A DNA stretch of 64,000 bases from Bergeyella_A cardium (GTDB lineage: Bacteria; Bacteroidota; Bacteroidia; Flavobacteriales; Weeksellaceae): assembly GCF_030012605.2 (NCBI RefSeq), contig NZ_CP114055.2. One strand, written 5' to 3'. A program made the position numbers and the translations under genes. Positions 1 through 7,642 of this stretch are shown one piece after another; within the stretch, counting starts at the first letter, position 1; each line of letters opens with the position of its first letter. The notes beneath the pieces were generated by a model. It was given only the letters and a program-made list of their open reading frames with translations, was not told where the DNA came from and did no database searches.

Positions 1-952
1 AATTTCTCCTGAAATCGCTTGCAGAGATGGCTGGCGAACCATATAGAATTTCTTTGTCCTCCACATTTTTATTTACGCCACTCTGTGCTTGTATTTTCAC
101 CTCATTGCCGATTTTTATATGCCCTACTATGCCTACTTGCCCACCAATCTGATTCCAGTCGCCAATAACCGTAGAGCCAGCAATGCCCGCCTGTGCAGCG
201 ATGACATTATTCTGCCCGATTTTTACATTGTGAGCAATTTGTATAAGGTTATCTATCTTCGTTCCTTTACCGATAATCGTAGAGCCAATTGTACCTCTAT
301 CAATCGTACAATTAGAGCCGATTTCTACGCTTTCTTCCAAAACTACATTGCCCAGCTGAGGGATTTTCTGAAAACCATCTGCTGTAGGCTGGAAACCAAA
401 GCCATCAGCACCGATAACCGTATTAGAATGAATGATGCAGTTATCTCCAATTACACAATAATCATAAATTTTCACTCCGCTGTATATCGTGCAATTCTTC
501 CCGATTTTTACATTCTTCCCGATAAATACCTGCGGGCTGATTTGCGTACCTTCGCCCACCTTTACATTTTCGGATATATAAGAAAAAGCTCCTATATAAA
601 CCCCCTCGCCAATGTTTGCAGAGGTGTCTACAGAAGCTCCTTGCTCTATTTCGGATCGTTTTACCTGCTTCATTTCATTGTAAAGATTCATCAGAATTTG
701 AAATGAAAGATAGGCGTCTTCCACTGCGATAATGGTTGCCTTGTAGGGTTTATCCGTCAATAATTTTTCTGAAACAACGAGTACCGAGCAGTCCGTGCGC
801 TCTATGAAATCTGAAAATCTCTCCTGTGCTACAAAGGAAAGATATCCTTCTGCACCAGATTCTATCGGGGCTACCCCCGTAATTAAGGCATTTTCATCAC
901 CAATGATTCTGCCATTAATTACCTCTGCAATTTGTGAAGCTGTGAATTTCAT
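1..952 (-). CDS. lpxD: UDP-3-O-acylglucosamine N-acyltransferase LpxD (5' part; 3' end lies outside the window)
   Basis: LpxD adds the second, N-linked hydroxyacyl chain to UDP-3-O-acyl-glucosamine in lipid A synthesis, in the cytoplasm. Translating the minus strand from the ATG at 952 gives 317 codons starting MKFTASQIAEVINGRIIGDE, an N-terminal uridine-binding domain to about residue 95, followed by many hexapeptide repeats of a left-handed beta helix (for example IGKNVKIGKN, IGSNCTIDRG). The IQIAHNV motif places the catalytic histidine at residue 241, matching His239 of the E. coli enzyme. About 25 residues are missing at the 3' end because the window stops. A TATCTTTG box ends only 5 nt before the ATG, so the message may have almost no leader. 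It is divergent from metG across a repeat-rich gap. Confidence 0.95.
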   Translation of the reverse strand, partial: MKFTASQIAEVINGRIIGDENALITGVAPIESGAEGYLSFVAQERFSDFIERTDCSVLVVSEKLLTDKPYKATIIAVEDAYLSFQILMNLYNEMKQVKRSEIEQGASVDTSANIGEGVYIGAFSYISENVKVGEGTQISPQVFIGKNVKIGKNCTIYSGVKIYDYCVIGDNCIIHSNTVIGADGFGFQPTADGFQKIPQLGNVVLEESVEIGSNCTIDRGTIGSTIIGKGTKIDNLIQIAHNVKIGQNNVIAAQAGIAGSTVIGDWNQIGGQVGIVGHIKIGNEVKIQAQSGVNKNVEDKEILYGSPAISASDFRRN

Positions 953-957
953 ACCCG

Positions 958-965
958 CAAAGATA
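958..965 (-). promoter_or_regulatory. Bacteroidota -7 box for lpxD
   Basis: On the minus strand this reads TATCTTTG, a full match to the Bacteroidota -7 consensus TAnnTTTG. Five nucleotides separate it from the lpxD ATG. Confidence 0.65.
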
Positions 966-1006
966 ATAATTTCTATAAAACCAATGTGTGCGTTATGAGC
1001 AGTAAG

Positions 1007-1041
1007 TGGTGGCTAGCTTTTAGCCATTAGCTTATGGCTGT
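1007..1041. repeat. Heptad repeat, left side of the lpxD-metG gap
   Basis: Five consecutive 7-mers (TGGTGGC, TAGCTTT, TAGCCAT, TAGCTTA, TGGCTGT) follow in strict 7-bp phase. The motif is the reverse complement of the heptads at 1469-1500, so the two heptad blocks bracket the 42-bp array in opposite orientation. Confidence 0.7.
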
Positions 1042-1084
1042 GGGCGAATAGTGAAAAGCAGAAACCCAATGATTGGGAGCAATA

Positions 1085-1422
1085 ACTAATTAGTGAAGAG
1101 AAAAAAAGATAATTTTCATCCACTAAATAGTGAAAGGTAGAAAATATATAAAAGGGAGCAATAACTAATTAGTGAAAAGGAGAAAATATATAAAAGGAGC
1201 CATTCACTAAATAGTGAAAGGCAGAAACCAAAATGTTTGAAGCAATAACTAATTAGTGAAAAGGAGAAAATATATAAAAGGAGCCATTCACTAAATAGTG
1301 AAAGGCAGAAACCAAAATGTTTGAAGCAATAACTAATTAGTGAAAGGGAGAAAATATATAAAAGGAAGCAATCACTAATTAGTGAAGAGAAAAAAAAATA
1401 ATTTCCGTTCACTAATTAGTGA
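1085..1422. repeat. 42/84-bp phased array of TTCACTAATTAGTGAA-type dyads
   Basis: Nine copies of ACTAATTAGTGAA or ACTAAATAGTGAA start at 1085, 1122, 1164, 1206, 1248, 1290, 1332, 1374 and 1410. From 1122 to 1374 the spacing is exactly 42 bp. The two versions alternate, so the larger unit is 84 bp (1164-1247 and 1248-1331 are nearly identical). The extended form TTCACTAATTAGTGAA is a perfect palindrome. The spacing equals six heptads. The array lies between the divergent lpxD and metG genes. A minus-strand open frame through it only reflects that 84 is divisible by three. Confidence 0.85.
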
Positions 1423-1468
1423 GCGAAGATACTTACTGCAAACTCATCGTAATATAACCACTTACAGT

Positions 1469-1500
1469 CAATAGCTAAAAGCCAACAGCCAGCTGCTAGC
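1469..1500. repeat. Heptad repeat, right side of the lpxD-metG gap
   Basis: Seven-mers ending in GC (CAATAGC, TAAAAGC, CAACAGC, CAGCTGC, then TAGC) run in 7-bp phase. They are complementary in type to the block at 1007-1041 and resemble the heptads at 43479-43565. Confidence 0.7.
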
Positions 1501-1518
1501 TTATCGTCTGAGAAACCT

Positions 1519-1526
1519 TATCTTTG
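1519..1526 (+). promoter_or_regulatory. Bacteroidota -7 box for metG
   Basis: TATCTTTG matches TAnnTTTG and lies 26 nt upstream of the metG ATG. Confidence 0.65.
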
Positions 1527-1552
1527 CCACTTTAAAAATTACAATACAGATT

Positions 1553-3595
1553 ATGTCAGATAAGAAGATGATAACGGCAGCTTTGCCTTATGCCAATGGT
1601 CCAGTGCATATTGGGCACTTGGCAGGAGTTTATATCCCTGCGGATGTCTATGCGAGATTTCAGAGGAGGGCAGGGAAAGATGTTGCCTTTATTTGTGGCT
1701 CTGATGAGCACGGAATCCCTATTACGATTAGGGCAAAGAAAGAGGGCGTAGCTCCTCAAGATATCGTAGATAAATACCACGCTATTATAAAGAAATCTTT
1801 TGAAGATTTGGGGATTTCGTTTGACAGGTATTCGAGGACTACCTCTAAGAAGCACCATCAGATGAGTCAAGATTTCTTCAAGACGCTCTATGATGCAGGA
1901 AAATTTACGGAGGAGACTTCCGAGCAGTATTTTGATGAGCAGGCAGGAGAGTTCCTCGCCGATAGGTATATTGTAGGTACTTGCCCCAATTGTGGAAATG
2001 AAAATGCCTATGGAGACCAATGCGAGAAGTGTGGCTCTACGCTTTCTCCTTCAGAGCTCATCAACCCTAAATCTATGCTTAGCGGTAATGTTCCTGTCCT
2101 TAAACCTACTCAAAACTGGTATTTGCCACTTAATGAGTATGAAGATTTCCTTAATCAATGGATTATCGAGGGACATAAGGAGGATTGGAAACCCAATGTC
2201 TACGGGCAAGTGAAGTCTTGGCTTAATGACGGTTTGAAACCTCGTGCAATGACCAGAGACCTCAACTGGGGAGTACCCGTACCACTGCCCAATGCAGAGG
2301 GTAAGGTGCTTTATGTTTGGTTTGATGCCCCTATCGGATATATCTCTTTCACTCAAGAATGGGCAGAAGAAAACGGCAAAAACTGGAAGGATTATTGGCA
2401 GAGCGAAAACTCCGAGCTCGTGCATTTCATCGGGAAAGATAATATCGTTTTCCATTGCATCATCTTCCCATCTATGATGAAGGCTCACGGAGGCTATATT
2501 ATGCCAACCAATGTACCTGCTTTTGAGTTCCTCAACCTTGAGAATGAAAAAATTTCTACCTCGAGAAACTGGGCGGTATGGGCACACGAGTATGTGCAAG
2601 ACTTCCCCAATCAGCAAGATGCACTGCGCTACGCACTGCTTTCTTCGGCGCCAGAGACAAAGGATAATAATTTTACTTGGAAAGATTTTCAGACCAAAAA
2701 CAATTCGGAATTGGTAGGGATTTTTGGAAATTTTATCAATCGTGTGACGGTTCTTACCCAGAAATATTACAACGGAATCGTTCCTCAGCCTAATGAATTT
2801 GCGCAAGTGGATAAAGACCTTTACCACGAAATGCAGCAAATTCCAGAAAAAATCGGTAAAAACCTAGATGAATTCCGCTTCCGTGACGCCCTTACCGAGA
2901 TGATGAATTTGGCAAGATTAGGGAATAAATACCTTGCAGATGAAGAACCTTGGAAAGTGATAAAGGACAATCCTGAACGCGTGAAAACACAGATGTTCTG
3001 CGCATTACAGGTCGCTGGAGCTTTGGCGTATTTGTGTGAGCCATTCCTGCCTTTCACTTCCCAAAAAATGAAATCTGGACTAAATCTCGGAAACAAAAAC
3101 TGGTATGAAGTTCTAAACACGCCGCCTATCCCAACAGGGCATCAAATCAATGAAATGCCGCTGCTTTTCTCTAAAATAGAAGATGATGTGATAGAGGCTC
3201 AAATCAAAAAGCTGGAAAACACAAAAATAAACAATCAAAAAACCAATCCTAACGCAAACCCTATGAAAGAACAAATTTCATTTGATGATTTTACAAAAAT
3301 AGACCTTAGAACAGCTACAATTTTAGAAGCTGAAAAAGTAGAAAAAGCCGACAAATTACTAAAACTAAAAGTAGATACCGGCGTAGATGTTCGCACCGTG
3401 GTTTCGGGAATTGCAGAAAGTTTCAGCCCTGAGGAAATCATCGGCAAACAAGTGATGATTCTCCTCAATCTTGCCCCAAGGAAGATAAGAGGTATAGAGT
3501 CCCAAGGAATGCTGCTCCTCACTACAAAAGCAGATGGCAAGCTCGCTTTCGTAACGCCAGATGAAACCGTTGCCAATGGTGTAGAAATCGGTTAA
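1553..3595 (+). CDS. metG: Methionyl-tRNA synthetase
   Basis: MetG charges tRNA-Met and initiator tRNA with methionine using ATP in the cytoplasm. The 680-residue product has the class I HIGH motif (residues 19-22, in GPVHIGHLAG), a zinc-knuckle region with paired CxxC motifs (CPNC and CEKC) around residue 145-160, and a KMSKS-type loop as KISTS at 333-337. An additional C-terminal tRNA-binding (EMAP II/Trbp111-like) domain runs from about residue 571, starting MKEQISFDDFTKIDLRTA. This is the long MetG form common in Bacteroidota. The ATG at 1553 is the first in frame after the promoter. It is convergent with the thiolase gene and shares the terminator between them. Two initiator tRNA genes lie elsewhere in the window. 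Confidence 0.98.
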   Translation: MSDKKMITAALPYANGPVHIGHLAGVYIPADVYARFQRRAGKDVAFICGSDEHGIPITIRAKKEGVAPQDIVDKYHAIIKKSFEDLGISFDRYSRTTSKKHHQMSQDFFKTLYDAGKFTEETSEQYFDEQAGEFLADRYIVGTCPNCGNENAYGDQCEKCGSTLSPSELINPKSMLSGNVPVLKPTQNWYLPLNEYEDFLNQWIIEGHKEDWKPNVYGQVKSWLNDGLKPRAMTRDLNWGVPVPLPNAEGKVLYVWFDAPIGYISFTQEWAEENGKNWKDYWQSENSELVHFIGKDNIVFHCIIFPSMMKAHGGYIMPTNVPAFEFLNLENEKISTSRNWAVWAHEYVQDFPNQQDALRYALLSSAPETKDNNFTWKDFQTKNNSELVGIFGNFINRVTVLTQKYYNGIVPQPNEFAQVDKDLYHEMQQIPEKIGKNLDEFRFRDALTEMMNLARLGNKYLADEEPWKVIKDNPERVKTQMFCALQVAGALAYLCEPFLPFTSQKMKSGLNLGNKNWYEVLNTPPIPTGHQINEMPLLFSKIEDDVIEAQIKKLENTKINNQKTNPNANPMKEQISFDDFTKIDLRTATILEAEKVEKADKLLKLKVDTGVDVRTVVSGIAESFSPEEIIGKQVMILLNLAPRKIRGIESQGMLLLTTKADGKLAFVTPDETVANGVEIG

Positions 3596-3609
3596 TCATT
3601 AAATAAATC

Positions 3610-3648
3610 AATCCCCACAGCTGTTTGTAAGTTGTGGGGATTTTTTTA
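3610..3648 (+). terminator. Terminator between metG and thiolase
   Basis: ATCCCCACAG and TTGTGGGGAT form a stem followed by a run of seven T on the plus strand. It sits between convergent genes, so it ends metG and may also serve the opposite strand. Confidence 0.8.
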
Positions 3649-4824
3649 TTGTAAATTCTCTATCACTATTGCGGAAGCACCACCGCCACCGTTGCATATC
3701 GCTGCTGCTCCATAGCGGGCATTCTGGTGTTTGAGTACGCTGAGCAGGCTAACGATAATTCTCGCTCCAGAGCTCCCCAGTGGGTGCCCGAGGGCTACTG
3801 CTCCTCCATTTATATTTACTCTCTCGCTGCTGATGCCGAGCAGTTGGATATTTACCAGACCTACTACCGAAAACGCTTCATTCAGTTCGAAGTAGTCAAT
3901 ATCTTCTATGCTGAGGTTTGCCTTGCGAACTGCCAGTGGTAGGGCTTTAGATGGTGCTGTGGTGAACCACTCTGGAGCTCCCGCTGCATCGGCATAGGAG
4001 AGGATTCTCGCCAGAGGCTTTAAGCCGAGTGCTTCCATTCGTTCTCTGGATACGAGTACGAGGGCAGAAGCTCCATCATTTATAGTAGAAGCATTGGCAG
4101 CAGTTACCGTTCCCCCGTCCTTAAACACAGGTCTAAGGCTGCTGATTTTATTAAAATCTACCTGTTTGTATTCTTCATCTTCGCTGATGATAAGGGGCTC
4201 GCCCTTGCGCTGTGGCACTGTTACGGGCACGATTTCATCATTAAACCTGCCTTCTGCCCACGCTTCTGCTGAGCGCTTATAAGAGGTTATGGCAAACGCA
4301 TCCTGTTCCCCTCTTGTAATGCCGTACTTCTCTGCACAGCGCTCTGCGAGCTTACCCATATGCTCACCCGAGTAGGCATCGGTAAGCCCATCTTTTACCA
4401 TCCCATCTTCCATATTGATGTTCCCCAGCTTTACGCCTTTTCTCCCTCCGAGATAGTGAGGGGTTTGAGACATATTCTCCATCCCTCCCGCTACGGCAAG
4501 AGAGATATCACCAGACTTAATCGCTTGTGCCGCGAGCATTACTGCTTTCATCCCAGAGGCACATACCTTATTGATGGTGGTGCACGGAACCACATCACTA
4601 AGCCCTGCCAGTATTGCGGATTGTCGAGCGGGCGCTTGTCCTTCGCCTGCTTGTACTACATTGCCCATAAACACTTCCTCTACTTCTGAGGCATTGATGC
4701 CTATCCTGTCTATCGCTCCACGAATGGCTGTAGCCCCAAGTGCTGGCGCTGGTATGCTGGAGAGGCTCCCCATAAAGCTCCCCATAGGGGTTCGCACAGC
4801 GGATACTATAAATACTTCTTTCAT
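3646..4824 (-). CDS. Acetyl-CoA C-acetyltransferase (thiolase)
   Basis: A biosynthetic-type thiolase that joins or splits two acetyl-CoA units (acetoacetyl-CoA). At 392 residues it has the normal length and carries all catalytic parts: the acyl-accepting Cys88 in CTTINKVCASG, the histidine of GHPLGSSGAR near residue 347, and the second cysteine at 377 in AICNGGGGAS. In flavobacteria such an enzyme can feed the mevalonate pathway, and a mevalonate-type kinase is encoded 10 kb away, but it could equally act in fatty acid or amino acid breakdown. It is a single gene, convergent with metG. No clear TAnnTTTG box is seen upstream. Confidence 0.93.
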   Translation of the reverse strand: MKEVFIVSAVRTPMGSFMGSLSSIPAPALGATAIRGAIDRIGINASEVEEVFMGNVVQAGEGQAPARQSAILAGLSDVVPCTTINKVCASGMKAVMLAAQAIKSGDISLAVAGGMENMSQTPHYLGGRKGVKLGNINMEDGMVKDGLTDAYSGEHMGKLAERCAEKYGITRGEQDAFAITSYKRSAEAWAEGRFNDEIVPVTVPQRKGEPLIISEDEEYKQVDFNKISSLRPVFKDGGTVTAANASTINDGASALVLVSRERMEALGLKPLARILSYADAAGAPEWFTTAPSKALPLAVRKANLSIEDIDYFELNEAFSVVGLVNIQLLGISSERVNINGGAVALGHPLGSSGARIIVSLLSVLKHQNARYGAAAICNGGGGASAIVIENLQ

Positions 4825-5028
4825 TATTCTTTTGTTTTTCGTGTCGGCTAACTTACGAAAAAAATAGTAGAAAAGTCTTTATCCTCGTTGGGTATTCTTT
4901 TGGGGGTCGCATACCTTTCCTCTACCTTAGTTTTTTGATGACTCATTCCTATTGATGCAGTGTATAAAAGCTGATAATGGAGTGATGTTTATTGGGGTAA
5001 AGTTTTTTTTAATGGTAAGGAATGGAAT

Positions 5029-5110
5029 GTGTCGCCCTCCCAAGCGAGGGTGTCTCGCCTTACCGAGCGAGAGTGTGTCGCTCTCCCGAGCGATGATGTG
5101 CCACATTACC
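5029..5110. repeat. Degenerate 23-bp tandem repeat
   Basis: Units start at 5042, 5065 and 5088 with exactly 23-bp spacing, preceded by a partial unit from 5029. The shared core is GAGCGA followed by TGTGTCGC and a CTCCC or TTACC end. Units differ at several bases, so the array is old or tolerates change. Confidence 0.75.
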
Positions 5111-5233
5111 GTATGACTAAGTTTCGTACGACCGTATGATGATAATTGGATAGGGAGAGTGTGGGAGGCTATTGGTCATTAGACCTAAAAAGAATAAGGT
5201 ATACGAATCCTTATGATGTCTTATCAGAATAGC

Positions 5234-5260
5234 AAAAGACTCCAAGTAAGGAGCCTTTTT
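5234..5260 (-). terminator. Probable terminator of the nucleoside permease operon
   Basis: On the minus strand GGCTCC and GGAGTC form a short stem (one G-T pair) with loop TTACTT, followed by TTTTG. It lies about 30 bp after the permease stop codon. Confidence 0.55.
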
Positions 5261-5288
5261 GAGTATATTCAATAATGAAACAGATGTC

Positions 5289-6569
5289 TTATTGTGCGTT
5301 GGTCTTTTCCTGCTTATGCTTAAATACCAGTGCAAACAATACTCCCACTACTAAGGCATAAGCCGCAAAGATGTACCACGCCGAGCGCCAACCTTCCAGC
5401 TGCTGAGCGGGAGATTCGCCCTCTTTTACAAAGTAATTGACGATAGATTGTGCTATAAGTAGCCCTATTGTGGCTCCAAAACCATTGGTCATCATCATAA
5501 ATACGCCTTGTGCAGAGGACTTAATATCTTCATTCGTCTCCTGATCTACAAAGAGAGAACCTGATACATTGAAGAAATCAAAGGCAATACCATAGACAAT
5601 CATAGAGATAACGAACATCCATACGCCACCACCCGGGTTACCCGCACCCAATAGCCCGAAGCGAAGAACCCACGCTGCCATAGCCATTAGCATTACGGTT
5701 TTAATACCAAACCTTTTCAGGAAGAAAGGGATAAGCAGGATGCAGAGTGCCTCCGATGTTTGAGAGAGGGAGATAAGTGCATTGGCGTGGTTGGCTCCGA
5801 AGCTGTCTTGGAACTCCTCTATACTTTTAAAGCTGGAGATATAGGGGTTGGCATATCCGTTTGTAATCTGAAGCGATACACCTAAAAGCATAGAAAATAT
5901 GAAGAATATTGCCATTTTTCTATTCTTAAACAAAGCGAAAGCCTTTAATCCGAAGGCATCTGCTAAGGATTGTTTTTCATTGCTTTTGCTGATTGGGCAG
6001 TTAGGCAGTACAAAGCTATACAGGAAGAGTATGATGCCCAGCCCACCAGAGACATAAAACTGGCGATAATCAGACTGGAAGCCCATAAAATCTACCAAAA
6101 GCATAGCGCAGATAAAGCCCACTGTTCCTAGCGTTCTGATAGGTGGAAATGCTTTGATAGTATCTAAATTGTTTTGTTTTAATATGGTATATGCAGCAGA
6201 ATTAGAGAGTGCAATGGTCGGCATAAAGAAAGCTACACTGAGGGAATACAAGCTAAACATAATGGTGAAATTTACCCCCTCACCTGATGAATATCCGTAA
6301 TAGCCCGTTAAGATGATAAATACAGCCGCAAGAAGGTGGTTGATACCGAGTAACCTCTGTACAGGAATCCATCGGTCAGCGATAATCCCCATAATAGCAG
6401 GCATAAAGATAGAAACAACCCCTTGCATAGCATAGAAAAGCCCAATTTTACTGCCCAATCCAATAGTGCCGAGGTAATTTCCCATAGAGATAAGATAGGC
6501 TCCCCAAACGGCGAACTCTAAAAAGTTCATTACCGTTAATTTTAACTTTACATTATTTGTAGTACTCAT
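5289..6569 (-). CDS. Nucleoside:H+ symporter, MFS (NupG/XapB type)
   Basis: An inner-membrane permease of 426 residues resembling the nucleoside:H+ symporter family (NupG, XapB). The N-terminus LTVMNFLEFAVWGAYLISMG is characteristic, and about twelve hydrophobic segments can be followed, with a charged central loop near residue 195-210 and a basic C-terminus. Likely substrate: nucleosides. It is the last gene of a minus-strand run (DHH phosphoesterase, folB, bifunctional nuclease, permease) with 32 bp between it and the preceding gene, so it is probably co-transcribed. The link with a phosphoesterase that can yield nucleotides suggests salvage, but that is inference. Confidence 0.88.
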   Translation of the reverse strand: MSTTNNVKLKLTVMNFLEFAVWGAYLISMGNYLGTIGLGSKIGLFYAMQGVVSIFMPAIMGIIADRWIPVQRLLGINHLLAAVFIILTGYYGYSSGEGVNFTIMFSLYSLSVAFFMPTIALSNSAAYTILKQNNLDTIKAFPPIRTLGTVGFICAMLLVDFMGFQSDYRQFYVSGGLGIILFLYSFVLPNCPISKSNEKQSLADAFGLKAFALFKNRKMAIFFIFSMLLGVSLQITNGYANPYISSFKSIEEFQDSFGANHANALISLSQTSEALCILLIPFFLKRFGIKTVMLMAMAAWVLRFGLLGAGNPGGGVWMFVISMIVYGIAFDFFNVSGSLFVDQETNEDIKSSAQGVFMMMTNGFGATIGLLIAQSIVNYFVKEGESPAQQLEGWRSAWYIFAAYALVVGVLFALVFKHKQEKTNAQ

Positions 6570-6601
6570 CTTGAAAAGATTTTATCGGTTATTAATTTAA
6601 G

Positions 6602-7225
6602 TTAGTTTTTATTTTTTCGTTGTTTGATGATTTCCTGTATTTCAAAGGCGGTATCATAGTCTTCATTTTTTACAGCATTCTCCAGCAGGTTTTCCAAGTC
6701 CTCTATCGGCAAGTTGCTAAAGTCCCTAAGGCTTTTCTCAAATTCGGAAAAGTCTATATCTATTTCTGGAATAGCATCTTCTGTTTTCTCAGTAGGGAGA
6801 GCATCCAAGTCTAATAGGATACCCGCTTCATCTAGTACTTTTGGGGTGGTGTAGATAGGGATATTGAAACGCACCGCTATTGCAACAGCATCTGATGTAC
6901 GAGCATCAAGGCTGCTATTTTCTCCAGTAGCTTTATCCATAAAGTTGAGGTTGGAATAGAAGACTCCATCTACGATTTTATAGATAATCACAGATACAGG
7001 CTCTAATGAAGAGAGCTTTATGAATGAAGCGAATAAATCGTGAGTAAGGGGACGAGGCGGAGTAAGGTCTTTTTCTAATCCTAAGGAGATGGATTGCGCC
7101 TCAAAGCTACCAATAACTACGGGAAGTTTAATAGCGGTCTCTTCATCTTCCAGAAGCAGAGCGTAGGCATTTGCTTGCGTCTGGCTGTAAGATATTCCCC
7201 GTATGATGAGTTTTTTGTAATCCAT
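6602..7225 (-). CDS. Bifunctional nuclease-domain protein (DUF151/BFN) with UVR motif
   Basis: This 207-residue protein begins with a DUF151/bifunctional nuclease domain (residues 1 to about 135; typical segments LPVVIGSFEAQSISLGLE, PRPLTHDLF and SLDARTSDAVAIAVRF). It ends with a UvrB/UvrC-like helical motif (about 165-205, LPIEDLENLLENAVKNEDYD). This two-domain layout is common in Bacteroidota; the family name comes from plant proteins with nuclease activity, and its bacterial role is not well defined. It is the third gene of the operon, 18 bp after folB. A TATCTTTG box on the same strand ends 4 nt before the ATG, so a separate leaderless message is possible. Confidence 0.85.
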   Translation of the reverse strand: MDYKKLIIRGISYSQTQANAYALLLEDEETAIKLPVVIGSFEAQSISLGLEKDLTPPRPLTHDLFASFIKLSSLEPVSVIIYKIVDGVFYSNLNFMDKATGENSSLDARTSDAVAIAVRFNIPIYTTPKVLDEAGILLDLDALPTEKTEDAIPEIDIDFSEFEKSLRDFSNLPIEDLENLLENAVKNEDYDTAFEIQEIIKQRKNKN

Positions 7226-7229
7226 AGAA

Positions 7230-7237
7230 CAAAGATA
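7230..7237 (-). promoter_or_regulatory. Possible internal promoter for the bifunctional nuclease gene
   Basis: Minus strand TATCTTTG, a full TAnnTTTG match, with four nucleotides to the ATG at 7225. It lies within an apparent operon, so it may be an additional start or chance. Confidence 0.4.
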
Positions 7238-7243
7238 ATGCTT

Positions 7244-7612
7244 TTATTTGAATGTTTTTTCTACTTCTACGCCTGCTCCAAATACTTCTCCTTGAACGGG
7301 TGGAGTGGTTTTAGTGATTTTCAGTTTCAGGCAGGTGACTTGCGGATATTCTTTTTCTATCCGTGTGAGGATTCTCCCGGCTACTCTTTCCAAAAGTAGA
7401 GAGGGAGTTTTCATCTCCTGGTGGATAATATCGTTTATATCCGCATAGCTAATGGTATGGTGCAGGTTATCGGTTTCCATAGCTTTACTAAAATCGGTAT
7501 GCAGTTCGGCATTGATGAGGTAGTAGGTTCCTATACTCCTTTCCTCTGGAAGTACTCCGTGATGCGCATAGATTTTAATGCTTTCGAGAAATATTTTGGT
7601 CGTTAAGCTCAT
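7244..7612 (-). CDS. folB: Dihydroneopterin aldolase
   Basis: FolB converts dihydroneopterin to 6-hydroxymethyl-dihydropterin plus glycolaldehyde in folate synthesis. The 122-residue product has the family's usual length and pattern: IFLESIKIYAHHGVLPEE at the N-terminus (the HG and E of the active site), a central SYADINDIIHQE segment (tyrosine and helix of the fold), LLERVAGRIL, and a closing strand that ends CLKLKITKTTPPVQGEVFGA. It is the second gene of the minus-strand operon, 30 bp after the DHH phosphoesterase gene. Confidence 0.93.
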   Translation of the reverse strand: MSLTTKIFLESIKIYAHHGVLPEERSIGTYYLINAELHTDFSKAMETDNLHHTISYADINDIIHQEMKTPSLLLERVAGRILTRIEKEYPQVTCLKLKITKTTPPVQGEVFGAGVEVEKTFK

Positions 7613-7642
7613 TAGAGTTGTTGATATTATATTATTTGAAAA

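Larger units (their letters stand above)
4825..5288. other. Intergenic region with degenerate repeats
   Basis: No supported gene. The stretch holds the upstream region of the thiolase gene, a 23-bp degenerate tandem repeat (5029-5110) and a terminator-like hairpin for the nucleoside permease (5234-5260). A minus-strand open frame at 5117-5335 overlaps the permease 3' end and has no recognisable features. Confidence 0.6.

Noticed and set aside
1116..1412. A 98-codon minus-strand open frame with internal repeats
   Set aside because: It follows the 84-bp tandem array, whose length is divisible by three, so the repeated peptide is a by-product. It has no start signal or family resemblance.
1553..3576. 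Long antisense frames opposite metG (1556-2020, 2051-2839, 3235-3576)
   Set aside because: They are shadows of the well-supported metG coding strand and show no family resemblance.
5117..5335. A 72-codon minus-strand frame after the nucleoside permease
   Set aside because: It overlaps the permease 3' end and the terminator hairpin, and the peptide has no recognisable features.
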